Shown here: positions 32,416 through 43,336 of the stretch, piece by piece
Layout: each line of letters begins with the position of its first letter
How positions within the stretch are numbered: position 1 is the stretch's first letter
Origin: Adenophora triphylla var. japonica
Taxonomy: Eukaryota > Streptophyta > Magnoliopsida > Asterales > Campanulaceae
Assembly (NCBI GenBank): GCA_022495995.1
Contig: JAFEMH010006949.1
Coordinates: 43,479 to 107,478 of the forward strand
Direction of reading: 5' to 3'
Length of the DNA: 64,000 bases
The notes under the pieces: generated by a model
Told to the model about the DNA's origin: nothing
Database searches by the model: none
The model's input: only the letters and a program-made list of their open reading frames with translations
Translations under genes and position numbers: made by a program

Positions 32416-35400
32416 ATGTATGGAGAAGATCGTAGTTGGATGGATAATCGTAGTAATCCCGGTAGAAGGGGTGCCAGACCTCAATTCTTAGAAGGTTTAG
32501 AACATTTCGTGGAGTTTGCTAGAGCACATCCCCAGTGCATGCGTGATGATAAGATTAGGTGTCCTTGTAAAAAGTGTAAGAATAGAAAATATCTGAGTGT
32601 TGGATGGGTAAAGAAACATCTTTTGGAGGCAGGGTTTGTTGATGGTTACAAGGTATGGGTAGCGCACGGGGAGCGTTATATGGTTGAAACAAGTGTTCGC
32701 AATCATCCTACTGTATTACGTGGTCCGCCAAGGGAACCTGAACATTTGATTGATGAAGAGGAGTCGTCTGTGGGTTTGGATGATATGGTTCGAAATGCGG
32801 CTGGCCCAGAGTTTGATTGGAACCCTAATCCTACAGAGGTACCAAATTGTGTTGCAAAGAAGTTTATGAATTTAATGGACTCTGCAAAGGAGAAAATATA
32901 TCCTGGTGCAAAGGTTACGGTGTTAGAGTCTGTGACTGAGCTTCTAAGTATCAAGGCTGATACAAATATGAGCCAACATACTTACGATCGTATCATGTCA
33001 TGGGGACAACGGATGCTACCCGAAGAAAATAATATGGTTCACAATTTTTATGAGACAAAAAAGTTGGTGGGGCAGATCGGTCTAGGGTACGTTAAAATTG
33101 ATGCTTGCAAGAATCAGTGCATGCGTTTTTATAAGGAAAATGAGGGCCTCAATTCATGTTCAATATGTGGAATTAGTAGGTATAAGCCACCACGCCGTGG
33201 TAGTGCCAAGCACAAGAAAAACGTGCCTCAGGCGCAATTGCGTTATATGCCGCTAATTCCCAGGTTGAAATGAATTTACGCATTGAAAGAAAGCTCAGAA
33301 GCCATGTGTTGGAACAAAGAGTGAGCTCGTGAAGAGGGTGTGATGACTCATCCTTCTGACGGTGAAGCATGGAAACATTTTGATGCCACTTACCCTGATT
33401 TTGCTGCGGATCCTAGAAATATAAAATTTTGAGGATATGTACGGATGGGTTTTCTCCCTTTGGACCAGGGGCAAAATCTTATTCATGTTGGCCTGTTATA
33501 GTCACAGTGTATAATCTTCCCCCGTGGTTATGTATGACTGATCCTTATATGTATTTGAGTTTGTTCATTCCCGGGCCTTCGAATCCAGGCAAAAACATTG
33601 ATGTGTATCTTTGACCTCTGATGGATGAACTCAAACAGCTGTGGATGATGGAGCACACATGGGAGATTGGCCTATCCGTATTGTATGGAAAATACAGATG
33701 CATTCACAGTTCAGCATTACAAGAAGCAGTGTTGGTTTGATTGCCACAGATGGTTTCTTCCTAGTGATCATCCATTTCGTAAACAGAAGAATGCTTTTAC
33801 CAAAAATAGAGTTGAGCGTCGGGGCCCCCCTCCTCGTCTGAGTGGCGAGGATATTTTTGTGCAGGTTTCTGAGGTGTCTTGTGTCAGGTGGGGAAAGTTG
33901 TTTTCAAAGGATAGACTAGACGGATTTGGTAAAGACCATAACTGGATCAAAAAGAGTATATTTTGGGAGTTACCTTATTGGAAGACGAACTTGATAAGAC
34001 ATAACCTTGATGTCATGCATATTGAAAAAAATGTGTTTGACAATATTTTCAATACAGTGATGGATTTTAAGGGCTCAACGAAGGACACAGGAAAGGGTCG
34101 GCTTGACCTTGAAGAAATTTGCAATCGTAAAGATCTCAACATTGTTAAAGTTAATGGAAAAGATTTCAAACCAGTTGCTCCCTTTGTTCTGTCAAGAGAG
34201 GATAAGCAACGTGTTCTGCAGTGGTTGAAAGATTTGAAACTTCCTGATGGGTATGCATCTAATATTGGCACCTGTGTGAATTTGGAAGAAGGGACGGTAC
34301 ATGGGTTGAAAAGTCATGATTGTCACGTATTATTGGATAGGTTGCTTCCCATTGCATTTAGGGACATTTTCCCTAATGAAATATGGGTTGCCCTAACAGA
34401 ATTGAGTGAATTCTTCAGAGCATTGACTTCCAGCACTCTTCGTTTTAAGAATATGAGAAGACTCGAAGAGAGCATTGTGGTGACAATATGCAAGCTTGAA
34501 AAGATATTTCTGCCATTTTTTTATTCAATGGAGCATTTACCAATTCACCTAGCGTATGAAGCTAGAGTTGGAGGACCTGTTCAGTACAGATGGATCTATC
34601 CATTTGAACGATTTTTGGGGAGTTTGAAAAATAAGATGAGCAATAGAGCAAAAGTTGAGGCATCTATGTCTGAATCAGTGATTGTCGATGAAATTGTGTC
34701 GTTTGTTTCAACATATTTTTCCCCGACATTGAGACAAGGTTCACTAAAGTGGGACGCAATTATGATGGGGGAGTCACTGATCCTGATGGAAAAAATTCAG
34801 TTTATTCATTACCTGGTCGATTCCTTGGCAATAGAAAGTGCACGCGCATGCTAAGCAAAAAAAAATTAGAAGCGGCTAAACTCTATATTCTCCTTAACTG
34901 TGCTGAGGTCGAGGACTACTTGAAGTAAGCATTCTTCATTTTGTATTAAGTAATGTTAATCCTAATAACTTTAATATGAACTAAGCAACTTTATGTTCTC
35001 CTTGAATGTAGTATGTTCGAAGAACAAGCTGGAGACATTGCGCCTGAATTGATTTCAATAAGGACAGATAACGAATTTCCCTCCTGGTTTAATAATTATG
35101 TAAATGCCTATTCATTAATTCAATGTTTTTAATAGAATTTGAAGTATGAGTTTTTTACTATCTATGTGTTTTTATTTAGATTTTGAACAACCGTGGAGAT
35201 GCAAAAGCTGCGAGATTACAAGCATTAGCACACGGTCCGTCCTTAAAAGTGAATGTATATAAGGGATATTTTGTCAATGGCTACGTATTCCACACCGAAG
35301 AATATGGCCAAACGAAATCAACTTGGAATAGCGGGGTCAATCTCAAAGGAAATCTCGATTATTATGGCGTATTGAAAGAAGTTATTGAATTGGAGTACTT

Positions 35401-35949
35401 TTTTGGAAATTCTGTAGTCTTTTTAATTGTGAGTGGCGGGACGCTGAGCGAGGCATTATCAAACATGGCACTTTTGATCTCGTTGACTTAAAGCATTCTT
35501 CTAGGCATAATGGTGATGATGTGTTCATTCTTGCATCTCAAGCACACCAGGTGTATATGACCCCCTACCCCCGTCGACGAAGAGAGTCTAGCGGATGGTG
35601 GGCCGTATGAAAAACCAAAGCAAGAAGCACTTTTGATATACCATTGCGTGCAAAAACTTCTACTTCAAATATTGATTCATCATTAAATGATTGTTATCAG
35701 GAAGAGGAAATGCTTATACCTTCGATTATTTTCTTGAATGATAATGTCGAGGATGAAGCATTAATGGCCGAAAACACCCGTCCACTAGGGGAGGAAGTCA
35801 CTTTCAATGAAATCGAGTATGACGATGTGGAGGATGAGGAAGGAGAAGGGTATATATCTGGGTCCGATGATGAAGATGGGGAAGAAGACGACGAGGAGGA
35901 AACTAGTGAAGAAGAAATTGAATTTTGTAGTGATACTGATCAAGATTGA
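32416..35949 (+). pseudogene. TNP2-type CACTA transposase, broken
   Basis: The start at 32416 (MYGEDRSWM) follows an acceptor site. The Transpos_assoc domain comes first (IRCPCKKCKN, HLLEAGFVDGYKVW), then HPSDGEAWKHFDATYPDFA and PFGPGAKSYSCWPVIV. Next come ACPYCMENTDAF-type sequence (AYPYCMENTDAFTVQHYKKQ), the NLIRHNLDVMHIEKNV block, DUF4218 (LPIHLAYEARVGGPVQYRW), DUF4216 (35183-35490) and an acidic tail (DEDGEEDDEEETSEEEIE). Lesions: a stop at about 33271, a frameshift near 33430, a stop at about 33613, and a deletion near 33640-33666 joining the DELKQLW region directly to the PYCMENT motif. That deletion removes a conserved stretch of the catalytic domain. The gene should cut and join element ends but cannot here. 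Confidence 0.9.
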
Positions 35950-36231
35950 TAGTGAATGAATCAATTTTGCTTTAATTCAGATAATGTTTTGTATATAATG
36001 TTTATATTTTATAATTGTAGTCTAAATGAATACTTGCTACTATTTAAATTTTGTAGTAATACTGATCAAGATTGATAGTGAATGAATCAGTTTAGTCTTA
36101 ATTCAGATAATGTTTTATATATAATGTTTACATTTTATTATTTTAGTCTAAAGGAATGCTTTCTACTATTTAAATTTTGTTCTACTTGATTCATTTTCTG
36201 TCTATGTAATATTTTATATTCTAGTTTAGAT

Positions 36232-38080
36232 ATGTCTGGTCGAGGTGGCAATCGTTCAAAGAGAGGGAAGGTTGCGAGTTTTGTGCATCATCTTGTTTCA
36301 CCAAGGACGGGAGGGAGGGGCACTACTTCTGGTTTTGGACGTAGTGATGATGATGTGATCAGTCCAGGTATTGAGAGCTCTAGTGTTCCTGTTAGGGAGA
36401 CTAGTGAACCATCCGGGCGGGTTATTTTGGACACAAATATTGATGAGGAAGGAAAAATAGAAATTTCTATCTCTCCCAGTGGCCAGCAAGTATTATTTAA
36501 TTGTAAATGTCATATATTTAAATGTCAACTCATTATTTATATTATTTCTATGTTACATTTAAAAGCTATACATTGATTCTATTGTCTTTTTATTTGTATA
36601 TATATTGATATATTATTTTTTAATTAATATTTTAATAGGTTTATACATGGTGGTTGTCGAGACCCTGCTCGATGGTTTGGGGATTTATTCAGTGGGTATA
36701 CTTTTGAGGAATTTTATCCCACACCAAAATCAATATCAAAAGATGTGTACGATATCTGGTATAGCCAGTTTCGAGTAAAATTACTCAATTCTCTTTCCTT
36801 TGTAACGTTTGTAGACCAGTCCCCTGTTCATCTTTATGTTCTAATTTACGCTTAATAATTAATTAACAACAACTATTTTAGTCCCTGTTTATTTAACTAC
36901 TTTTACTATTTTTGTAGCACATATATTCATGCCCCAAGTGCTCAGACATTCAAATAGAGAAGGCTTTCAAAAAATTAGTTGCTAAGCGATACGCTGGTAA
37001 AGTCTATGACATGAAAAAAAAGTGGCAAAAGGATGGTTTGCCTCCAGCTAATTTCTCGAATAGTGCATGGGAGCAGTGGGAAGCCTATTGGACAAGTGAA
37101 AATTTTAAAATAAATTCAGAAATAGCAAAGAATAATAGAAACTCACAAGAGGGGCGGGGGAGTGTGCACACAGGAGGATCGATTAACTTCAGCGAGACTT
37201 GGTCCCGAATGGTAAACTTACATAATTTACTATCCTTTTGTAAATTAAGCAATACTCTATATGATTCATATATTGTTATTATTTGATGAAATTTTGAAGT
37301 TTTAATTTTTTTATATGTTAAGAAAAAGAAACACAGAGATGAGGCTGATGCAGCTACTAAGTTTATGGCTACGCATACTGCGGAGGCTTTTGATGGCTCA
37401 GTGCTACAATGGGTTAACCCTTATTACCAGAGCCTTTATGTAAGTGTTAATAGTATTTTCTATTAGTAAATTATAAATTATTTAGTTAATGAAATATTAT
37501 TTTCTACCATAGTGTATAATATTTTTTTTCTCAGGAAGAGTATGATAGGCGTGCTCGTAACGAGGCTATTGAAGAAGGAAGTATGGAGCCTGATAGCACC
37601 GAGCGGCCCGCCTTTCGTGAAAAGATTTGGACGGCCATTGTCCTCTGAGACAAGCAACAAAAGGGAGATCGCTTGCCTGGATTCGGAGGACATGGGGCTG
37701 GGTATTTTAACATGCCATTCCGCAGCCCTACTACGCAGTACTTTTCTTCTTCTTCCTCCGGCAGTCAGCATGTGGATCAAGAGGCGTTCGAGGATAGGGT
37801 TCAGAGAGAGGTTCAAAGGCAAGTGGAGCATATGCAGAGCCAGATGGAGAGCATATTGGAGGAACGTCTTCGGGAACGTGAAGAACTTATGCAAATCCAG
37901 TTGGAGCAGCGCATGGAAAGCCAGTTTAAGCAGCGCATGCAACAATACATGGCCACCATGAATTTGCAACCACAACAACCTACTAGAGGTAATGCATCTG
38001 CCTCATCAGTCGGTCATTACCTTAGGCGAAGTGGTGGTAGAGGTTGCGGTAGCGGTAGCGCTCGTGGTCGTGGTCGTTAA
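36232..38080 (+). pseudogene. Transposase_24 (TNPA/PttA-like) gene with one in-frame stop
   Basis: Exons: 36232-36489 (MSGRGGNRSKRGK), about 36639-36774 (FIHGGCRDPARWFGD), 36918-37211 (AFKKLVAKRYAGKVYDMKKK, WEAYWTSENF), 37323-37439 (KKKHRDEADAATKF) and 37535-38080. The last three junctions are in frame with GT-AG sites; the first does not keep frame as read. The final exon carries a long Glu/Gln-rich coiled coil (EDRVQREVQRQVEHMQSQME) and an Arg/Gly tail. A TGA at 37646-37648 interrupts it, probably from a CGA codon. The family binds subterminal repeats and assists transposition. Confidence 0.85.
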
Positions 38081-38380
38081 ACTTGAATTTTATTTGACAT
38101 GTAATCAAACAAACATAAGTAGTTTTAAAACCCTCCCCTTTCCCTTTCCCTTTCCCTTTCCCTTTCCCCTTTCCCTTTCTCCTTTCCCCTTTCCTAACCA
38201 GTTTCGCTTGATTTGGATGGTTGTTGTGGGGTACTTGTATTTTATTTGATGTTCAAGTGAAACAAGTTGTTGGTGTTTGTTTGTAATTGTTGGGATTTGT
38301 TTAAAACAGGTTGTTTGAACAGGTTACAGCCTTTTACAGGTGGTTTACAAATTAAACAGATTTTTTTTAAATCTGGACAG
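38081..38380 (+). repeat. CCCTTT microsatellite and 3' non-coding region
   Basis: 38125-38195 is a run of CCCTTT/CCCCTTT units directly after the Transposase_24 stop. The rest is non-coding up to the right subterminal repeats. Confidence 0.7.
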
Positions 38381-38804
38381 ATTACCGACGGAAATTTCCG
38401 TCGGTAAATCAAAAATAAAGAATTTATAAAACCCATTACCGACGGACGGGTCGCCGATAATCTATTGTCATTACCGACGGACCCTAAATCCGTCGGTAAT
38501 TCTATATGATTTCCGACGGACAATCCATCGGTAAATCTTGAGATTTTCGACGGATATATCTGTCGATAATTCTCCGGCAATAACTCCGACGATCGGCCGG
38601 CGTACTTCCTTGCCGACTGACGGTTTCCAGCGGATTTTTTGGGTTTACCGATGGACAGCCCGCCGGAATTACCGTCAGAATTGGTTCGCCGGTATTCCCA
38701 ACCAGTTTTTACCGACGGAATCCGTCGGTAATGAGACTTTACCGACGGAAATTGATAATTACCGACAGATATTTCCATCGGTAAAGGGTTAGTTTCTAGT
38801 AGTG
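38380..38804 (+). repeat. right terminal and subterminal repeats of the first CACTA
   Basis: More than a dozen TACCGACGGA/TCCGTCGGTAA words, many as inverted pairs (TTACCGACGGAAATTTCCGT). The end is GTTTCTAGTAGTG. Confidence 0.9.
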
Positions 38805-38807
38805 TTG

Positions 38808-39376
38808 ATTTTGGCCTTGAAGGCCTAGATGTATGTTTGTCTAGCGTTTCTTGGCTGGCCAGCAAACTCTCTAACTCTAAAAGAGATGGTTGTGTGGCCC
38901 AACCACGAATTGCCGTAACTAACCCCTTAAACTCGGGTCTCAGCCTATCTATGGATGATTATCTTCTTCATTCTTTGCTCGTTAATCTTTGAGTCTAGAT
39001 CTAATTTCGAGATCTCATGAGATAAAGATTTAACTTTATGAAAATATTGATTTACTACTAGATTTTGCTGTGTAGTCGACATTAGCTCATTCTCGAGCAT
39101 CTGGAGACGAGCCTCATTAGTCCTCGAAAATAATGTCGCATATGTATCCCATATCTCTTTTGGAGTTTGTGCATCCTCGACATGCTCCAAAAGTTCATCA
39201 TCGACGCTAATCTTTAGCGCGTACATAGCCTTCCCGGCTTTCGCTTCCCATTTTTTGGAATGCTTGAGTGTCCTCCTATTCCGGTGGCGTGGTCTCACTA
39301 CCACCCACGACATTCCATAACTCTTGTCCTTGTAAGTACGACTGCATACACGTTCACCAATATTTATAATTGCCAT
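38808..39376 (-). pseudogene. copia gag, N-terminal part
   Basis: The minus strand starts at ATG 39376 (MAIINIGERV). It continues with the UBN2-type capsid: KAMYALKISVDDELLEHVED, TPKEIWDTYATLFS, LQMLENELM, YFHKVKSLSHEI. A stop and frame change occur near 38950. The alternate frame continues LRPEFKGLVTAIRGW to SLLASQETLDKH and then runs into the CACTA insertion. Its continuation is at 29371-28474. Confidence 0.85.
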
Positions 39377-39559
39377 TGTTGAGTCTCCTGACTCCACCAA
39401 ATGCGCTTGCCGGATCTACCATCGTGACTTGGTACTGCCTCCGTGCACGTCACCAAGTAAGCCTGGTCTCCCACCACGAGCTTCACAGTCTCCTATTGTG
39501 CACCTGCAACGATCTCGAACAATGCCTCAACCACGGTTCCCGCGATCCCGGGTCGTACC

Positions 39560-39571
39560 GCTCTGATACCA
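39560..39571 (-). other. primer binding site, initiator tRNA-Met
   Basis: The plus strand reads GCTCTGATACCA; the minus strand is TGGTATCAGAGC, the standard copia primer site. It is three bases from the 5' LTR. Confidence 0.92.
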
Positions 39572-39574
39572 AAT

Positions 39575-40016
39575 TGTTGATTTTCGGTACCCGAATTGGA
39601 GAACAACAAGTAATAATAATAAACACTATTATTATTACTTTGCTAATATTTACAAATGGACAAGGTACAACTATGTGATACACCACTCTGTTACACTAGA
39701 TTATAACTCGGAGAAAGCCTCACAACTCAAACTCACGATTCTTCTTCTCTCACAAAATACACACACCCACAAAAGCCTTCCTACCTATTTATACTTAGCC
39801 GAGGTCGGTGAAGGATTTCTCTAGATGAATCTGCCCAAGTCGCCTTCTACGCCAAATCCAGAAGGTTCGTCCCTTTTCTCCAATGGCGGTGGTCTTCAAT
39901 TTGGGGCTTCTTGAAGACTCCTCAAGGTATGTAGAAATCTCTAGAGAACCCTAGTAATTTCTAGAGAACCCTAGTAATTTCTTGGAGAGAGGAAGAGTCG
40001 GTGTTGACTCTCAACA
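39575..40016 (-). repeat. 5' LTR of the gag-only copia element
   Basis: 442 bp, TGTTGATTTT to GACTCTCAACA, next to the primer site. The host kinase codons resume at the next base. Confidence 0.92.
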
Positions 40017-40135
40017 TGCACCATAACCCTACTATTATCATCTTTCTTGATATCTCGTTATCCAGGATGGGCACTCGCAAATCTTTGTCTATCTCAAGCT
40101 GCTTTTAAATACATTGTGGAAAGTACACTACCAGA
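40017..40135 (-). pseudogene. LRK10L-type receptor kinase, exon fragment before the copia insertion
   Basis: The minus strand reads YFPQCI, stop, KQLEIDKDLRVPILDNEIS, then RKMIIVGLWC up to the copia LTR. YFP-x-x-I-Y and KM-x-x-VGLWCIQ are characteristic of LRK10L kinases just before subdomain XI. The TAA stands where this family has Tyr, so the gene was already broken or decayed after insertion. On its upstream side the exon is cut by a CACTA end at 40136. Confidence 0.85.
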
Positions 40136-40840
40136 AAAACATGCGAAAATTTCCGCCACTAAAGTAAAATTTCCGTCGCTAAAGTAAATCACCGACGAAA
40201 TTTTTCCGTCGGTGGTCCGCCACTGTCAGCCCGCCGCAATGGTCCGACGAACCAAATTTCGTCGGTATACACCGACGGAATTAATATTCCGTCAGTGATC
40301 TGTTGATATCAGAGACGGAAATTTCCGCCGCTGAATTAATTTAATTTAATTTAATTAAAGTTTTATTTCAGCAACGGAATATTCCGTCGCTGAAATAAAA
40401 ATTTAATTAAATTAAAATATCTCAGCGACAGAAATTTCCGCCGCTGAATTAATTCATTTAAATTAAATTTTTATTTCACCGGCGGAACGTTGAAATAAAA
40501 ATTTAATTAAAATGAATTAATTCAGCGGCGGAAATTTTCGTCGCTGAATTAATTTAATTTAATTAATTTTTAATTTCACCAGCGGAATATTCCATCGCTG
40601 AAATAAAAATTAAATTAAATTAAATTACTTCAGCGACGGAAATTTCCGCCAGTATGTTAATTTAATTTAAATAAATTTTTATTCCAGCGACGGAATATTC
40701 TGCCGGTGAAAATAAAATTTAATTAAATAAAATTAAAATAAATTGACATAGCGGCGGAAATTTCCGTCGCTGGAAAAAAAATTTAATCAAAATTAATTAA
40801 TACAGCGACGTAAATTTTCGCCGCTGATAATTCAATAAAA
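40136..40840. repeat. subterminal repeats of the second CACTA
   Basis: About fifteen GCGACGGAAATTTCCGCCGC-like palindromic words at 40-60 bp spacing, separated by TTAATTTAATTTAA-type AT stretches. The core (CCGTCGGTG, GACGGAA) is related to that of the first CACTA but is a different family. Confidence 0.85.
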
Positions 40841-40980
40841 TAAAAAAAAATAATTTAAAATATCAATTAACCAATTTTTTTGTACCTGATATAACAATTC
40901 AATTGATAAAACTAAAACTATAAATCTAAAAACCAAATATCACTGTACAAAACTAAAAACCAAATATCACCGTACCAAAT

Positions 40981-41134
40981 CGGGGGGGGGGGGGGCTGGG
41001 GCTCCGCGGGTACCAAATCGGGGGGGAGGGGGGGCGGGGACATCCCAGTACCCAAAATGTTATTACAAACAAATATCACAAATATTACAACAAAAAAGTA
41101 TAAAATAGTACGAAATCAACTCGGGGGGGGGGGG
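40981..41134 (+). repeat. cluster of poly-G tracts
   Basis: G runs of up to 15 near 40981, 41022 and 41124, with shorter G runs between them, inside AT-rich DNA. Potential G-quadruplex-forming strand. Confidence 0.8.
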
Positions 41135-42890
41135 GATTGGGGAGGTTGGAAATTATTACCCTGCTGCTGCAGATTCTGCATCTGGGCCATCAACATCGCA
41201 AATTTCCGATCATTCTCCGCCGGACGCTACGTCTGAGCCTCCAAAGCATCCAAAAGCTATGCCCTAGTCTCTGCAGCTACACGTCTCTCCTCAGCCAACT
41301 CCACCTCCAGAGTGTCGATCCTTGAAGCATTATACTGAGTATCGGGCGTGAAAACATTTGGCCGACGGCCGGTCGACGTCGATGGGCATTGCAGTCCGTG
41401 ATCCCCCATCCCTAACACTCGGTATCCTCTCTTTGGATGTCCATCCGAGGTGACCGAGCGCCAAACTTCAGGCACGAAAGGAACGGGCTGGCCGGGAGGA
41501 GTACCTTCGGGAACAACGACGGGTTAATATGTACTCTGTCAAAATAAAACAAACAAATATAATTATATACACAATGTACATAAATAAATTTACATATTCA
41601 AAATCAAGTCATTTAATGATAGTTTACTTACAAAGGCCAATGCAGAGCGATCGTCAACCCATTACGGAGGTTGATCGGGCGATGTAGGAGGTCGAACATG
41701 GGTGCTAACGATAACATCCAAAAAACTGATATCTGGGCCATGTTCCTTTTCCTATAAATAAAAGAAGCGAGATTATTATTTTGAAATGGTATAAATGCAA
41801 CATTTAGCTTCCCATATTATCCTTGTGATAAAAAAATGTTCTCTTTAATCACTAAAGTTGTGAGTATAATATTTACTTTCACTAGGATTTAGGGGTAATC
41901 TTAGAAAAGATAACATACACTACATTTACACTAAAACCATGGATTTCATAGCATTAACATGGCTCTCATCTAACATACGTACATAAACTTATTTAAAAGC
42001 ATGCATACACTACATTTAAACTAACACCCCATGTATTTCTTATCATTTACACTAACACCCACCAACAACGTGCATACAACCGTTCTGTTTGGTTTCAAAG
42101 TCAATTAAACTAAAACCATGGATTTCATAGCAACAAAATGGCTCCCAGCTAACATACATACATAAACTGATTTCAAAGCATGCATACACTACATTTAAAC
42201 TAACATACATACCATACGGTAGTGATGCTCGCCGACTGGTATCGTCCCCATCGTATGCTTTGTCGCCGACCCCGAGGAGCCTGCTCTATTTGCCCGAGCC
42301 TGTTGGGCGATAGCTATCGCCCCATCCGACGACCAATGTTCGCAAAAGCTACGAAACACCTCCTCGGTCATCCAAGGAGGTGTCAAGGGCTGTAATCCCG
42401 CCGCCAGCCGCTGAATATAAAATTTAGACTTCGTGGTACCTATAAAAAATATGAATATCTCGTAAACATATAATGATAACATTATAAAATTAAAAGAGTA
42501 TAATCATTGTTAATTAAACTAATTAAGGATAGATAAATATGTTACCAATATGATCCCGAAATAACTTCGAACACTGTTTCGTGAAAACAAATTTAACCGA
42601 TGCCTCGTCGATATCCGGCGTCCATGTAAATTTCAACTACAACATATAATGATAACATTACAAAACTAAAAGAGTATAATCATTATTAATTATAACATTT
42701 TAATAACAAACTAACATTTAAGTTTTAAATAAAAATCATTAACACATTACCTTAAACTCCTCCCAAGCATTCTCCTTCTCCTCCCGTGGGAATGATTTCC
42801 AGTTGGGCCAAAACTCTTGCATGACCCGAGACCGCCAATACTGCCCAATCTTTGTCCCGGGGGTAGGGTATGCACCTATAAACCTACCAA
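41120..42890 (-). pseudogene. Transposase_24 (TNPA-like) gene of the second CACTA
   Basis: Minus-strand exon-like blocks in order: 42890-42752 (FIGAYPTPGTKIGQYW, PREEKENAWEEFK), 42640-42548 (KFTWTPDIDEASVKFVFTKQ), 42441-42213 (PPWMTEEVFRSFCEHWSSD, QARANRAGSSGSATKHTMGT), about 41752-41631 (GPDISFLDVIVSTHVRP) and about 41526-41120 (PEVWRSVTSDGHPKRGYRVL, then a heptad-like region with ELAEERRVAAETRA). The block order is that of plant Transposase_24. Several stops are present (for example near 41523). No TNP2 partner in this element. Confidence 0.8.
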
Positions 42891-42937
42891 GTATATTTAT
42901 ACAATAACATTTTAACTTAAATAATGAATTATATATA

Positions 42938-43336
42938 AAACAAGTTCTCGACTGTTTGAGCAAAGGATTTTCTGTTTAATAAGAAATTTTTCCAGTTTCA
43001 CTGTCCTCTTCTCTCTAAGGATCTCAAACATCACAGCCATGTTTGTGACAGTGCCTGTTTTACTCTCCACTGGTGTTAAACGGGTACAAGTAAAAACAAG
43101 GTAACAGCATAACACCAGGGAAGAGAAAACAGACACTGTCACAAACATGGCTGTGATGTTTGAGATCCTGAGATAGAATACGGACAGTGAAACTGGAAAA
43201 ACTCTTATTAAACAGAAAATCATTTGCTCAAACAGTCGAGAACTTGTTTGCTCTGTCTTTCTTGGTCAAAGATGGACGGATTTTGATAGCTGTGGATGAG
43301 AAAGACTCTCATCTTGTTTATATTTTAAGATGTTAA
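42938..43336. pseudogene. NSE4-like inverted repeat, copy in the second CACTA
   Basis: The same fold-back as at 31191-31668, in the same orientation relative to the transposase gene. The left arm (42938-43085) is shortened by about 70 bp. The right arm (43105-43336) is fuller and reads on the plus strand from MAVMFEI to [18 protein letters not shown] across frame breaks. The shared flank (AATTCCTTAACAATACTT and CCTAATTTTAGACAATG) extends to about 43430. Confidence 0.8.

Larger units (their letters stand above)
29375..38804 (+). mobile_element. CACTA (En/Spm) transposon carrying host-gene fragments
   Basis: Starts CACTACTAGAAAC and ends GTTTCTAGTAGTG, perfect inverted ends, with a 3-bp target duplication TTG at 29372 and 38805. 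Subterminal regions are packed with TACCGACGGA words in both orientations. Going right it carries a TATA box and leader, an HyPRP fragment, an NSE4-like inverted repeat, a broken TNP2 gene and a Transposase_24 gene. It lies within the gag of a copia element. Internal damage suggests it needs transposase from elsewhere. Confidence 0.95.
28053..40016 (-). mobile_element. Ty1/copia gag-only element, split by a CACTA transposon
   Basis: Its LTRs are 28053-28473 and 39575-40016. The primer site (complement of initiator tRNA-Met) is next to the right LTR, so the element reads on the minus strand. Without the nested CACTA (29375-38804) the internal region is only about 1.65 kb. It encodes gag and a zinc knuckle, with no protease, integrase or RT. 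It sits inside the kinase exon between TGGTGC and ATACAA of the host gene. Confidence 0.9.

Noticed and set aside
3671..40135. The LRK10L ectodomain (3.7-4.6 kb) and kinase end (28-40 kb) as one gene
   Set aside because: On the minus strand the ectodomain would have to lie at higher coordinates than the kinase; it lies at lower ones. They are two separate remains of the same family.
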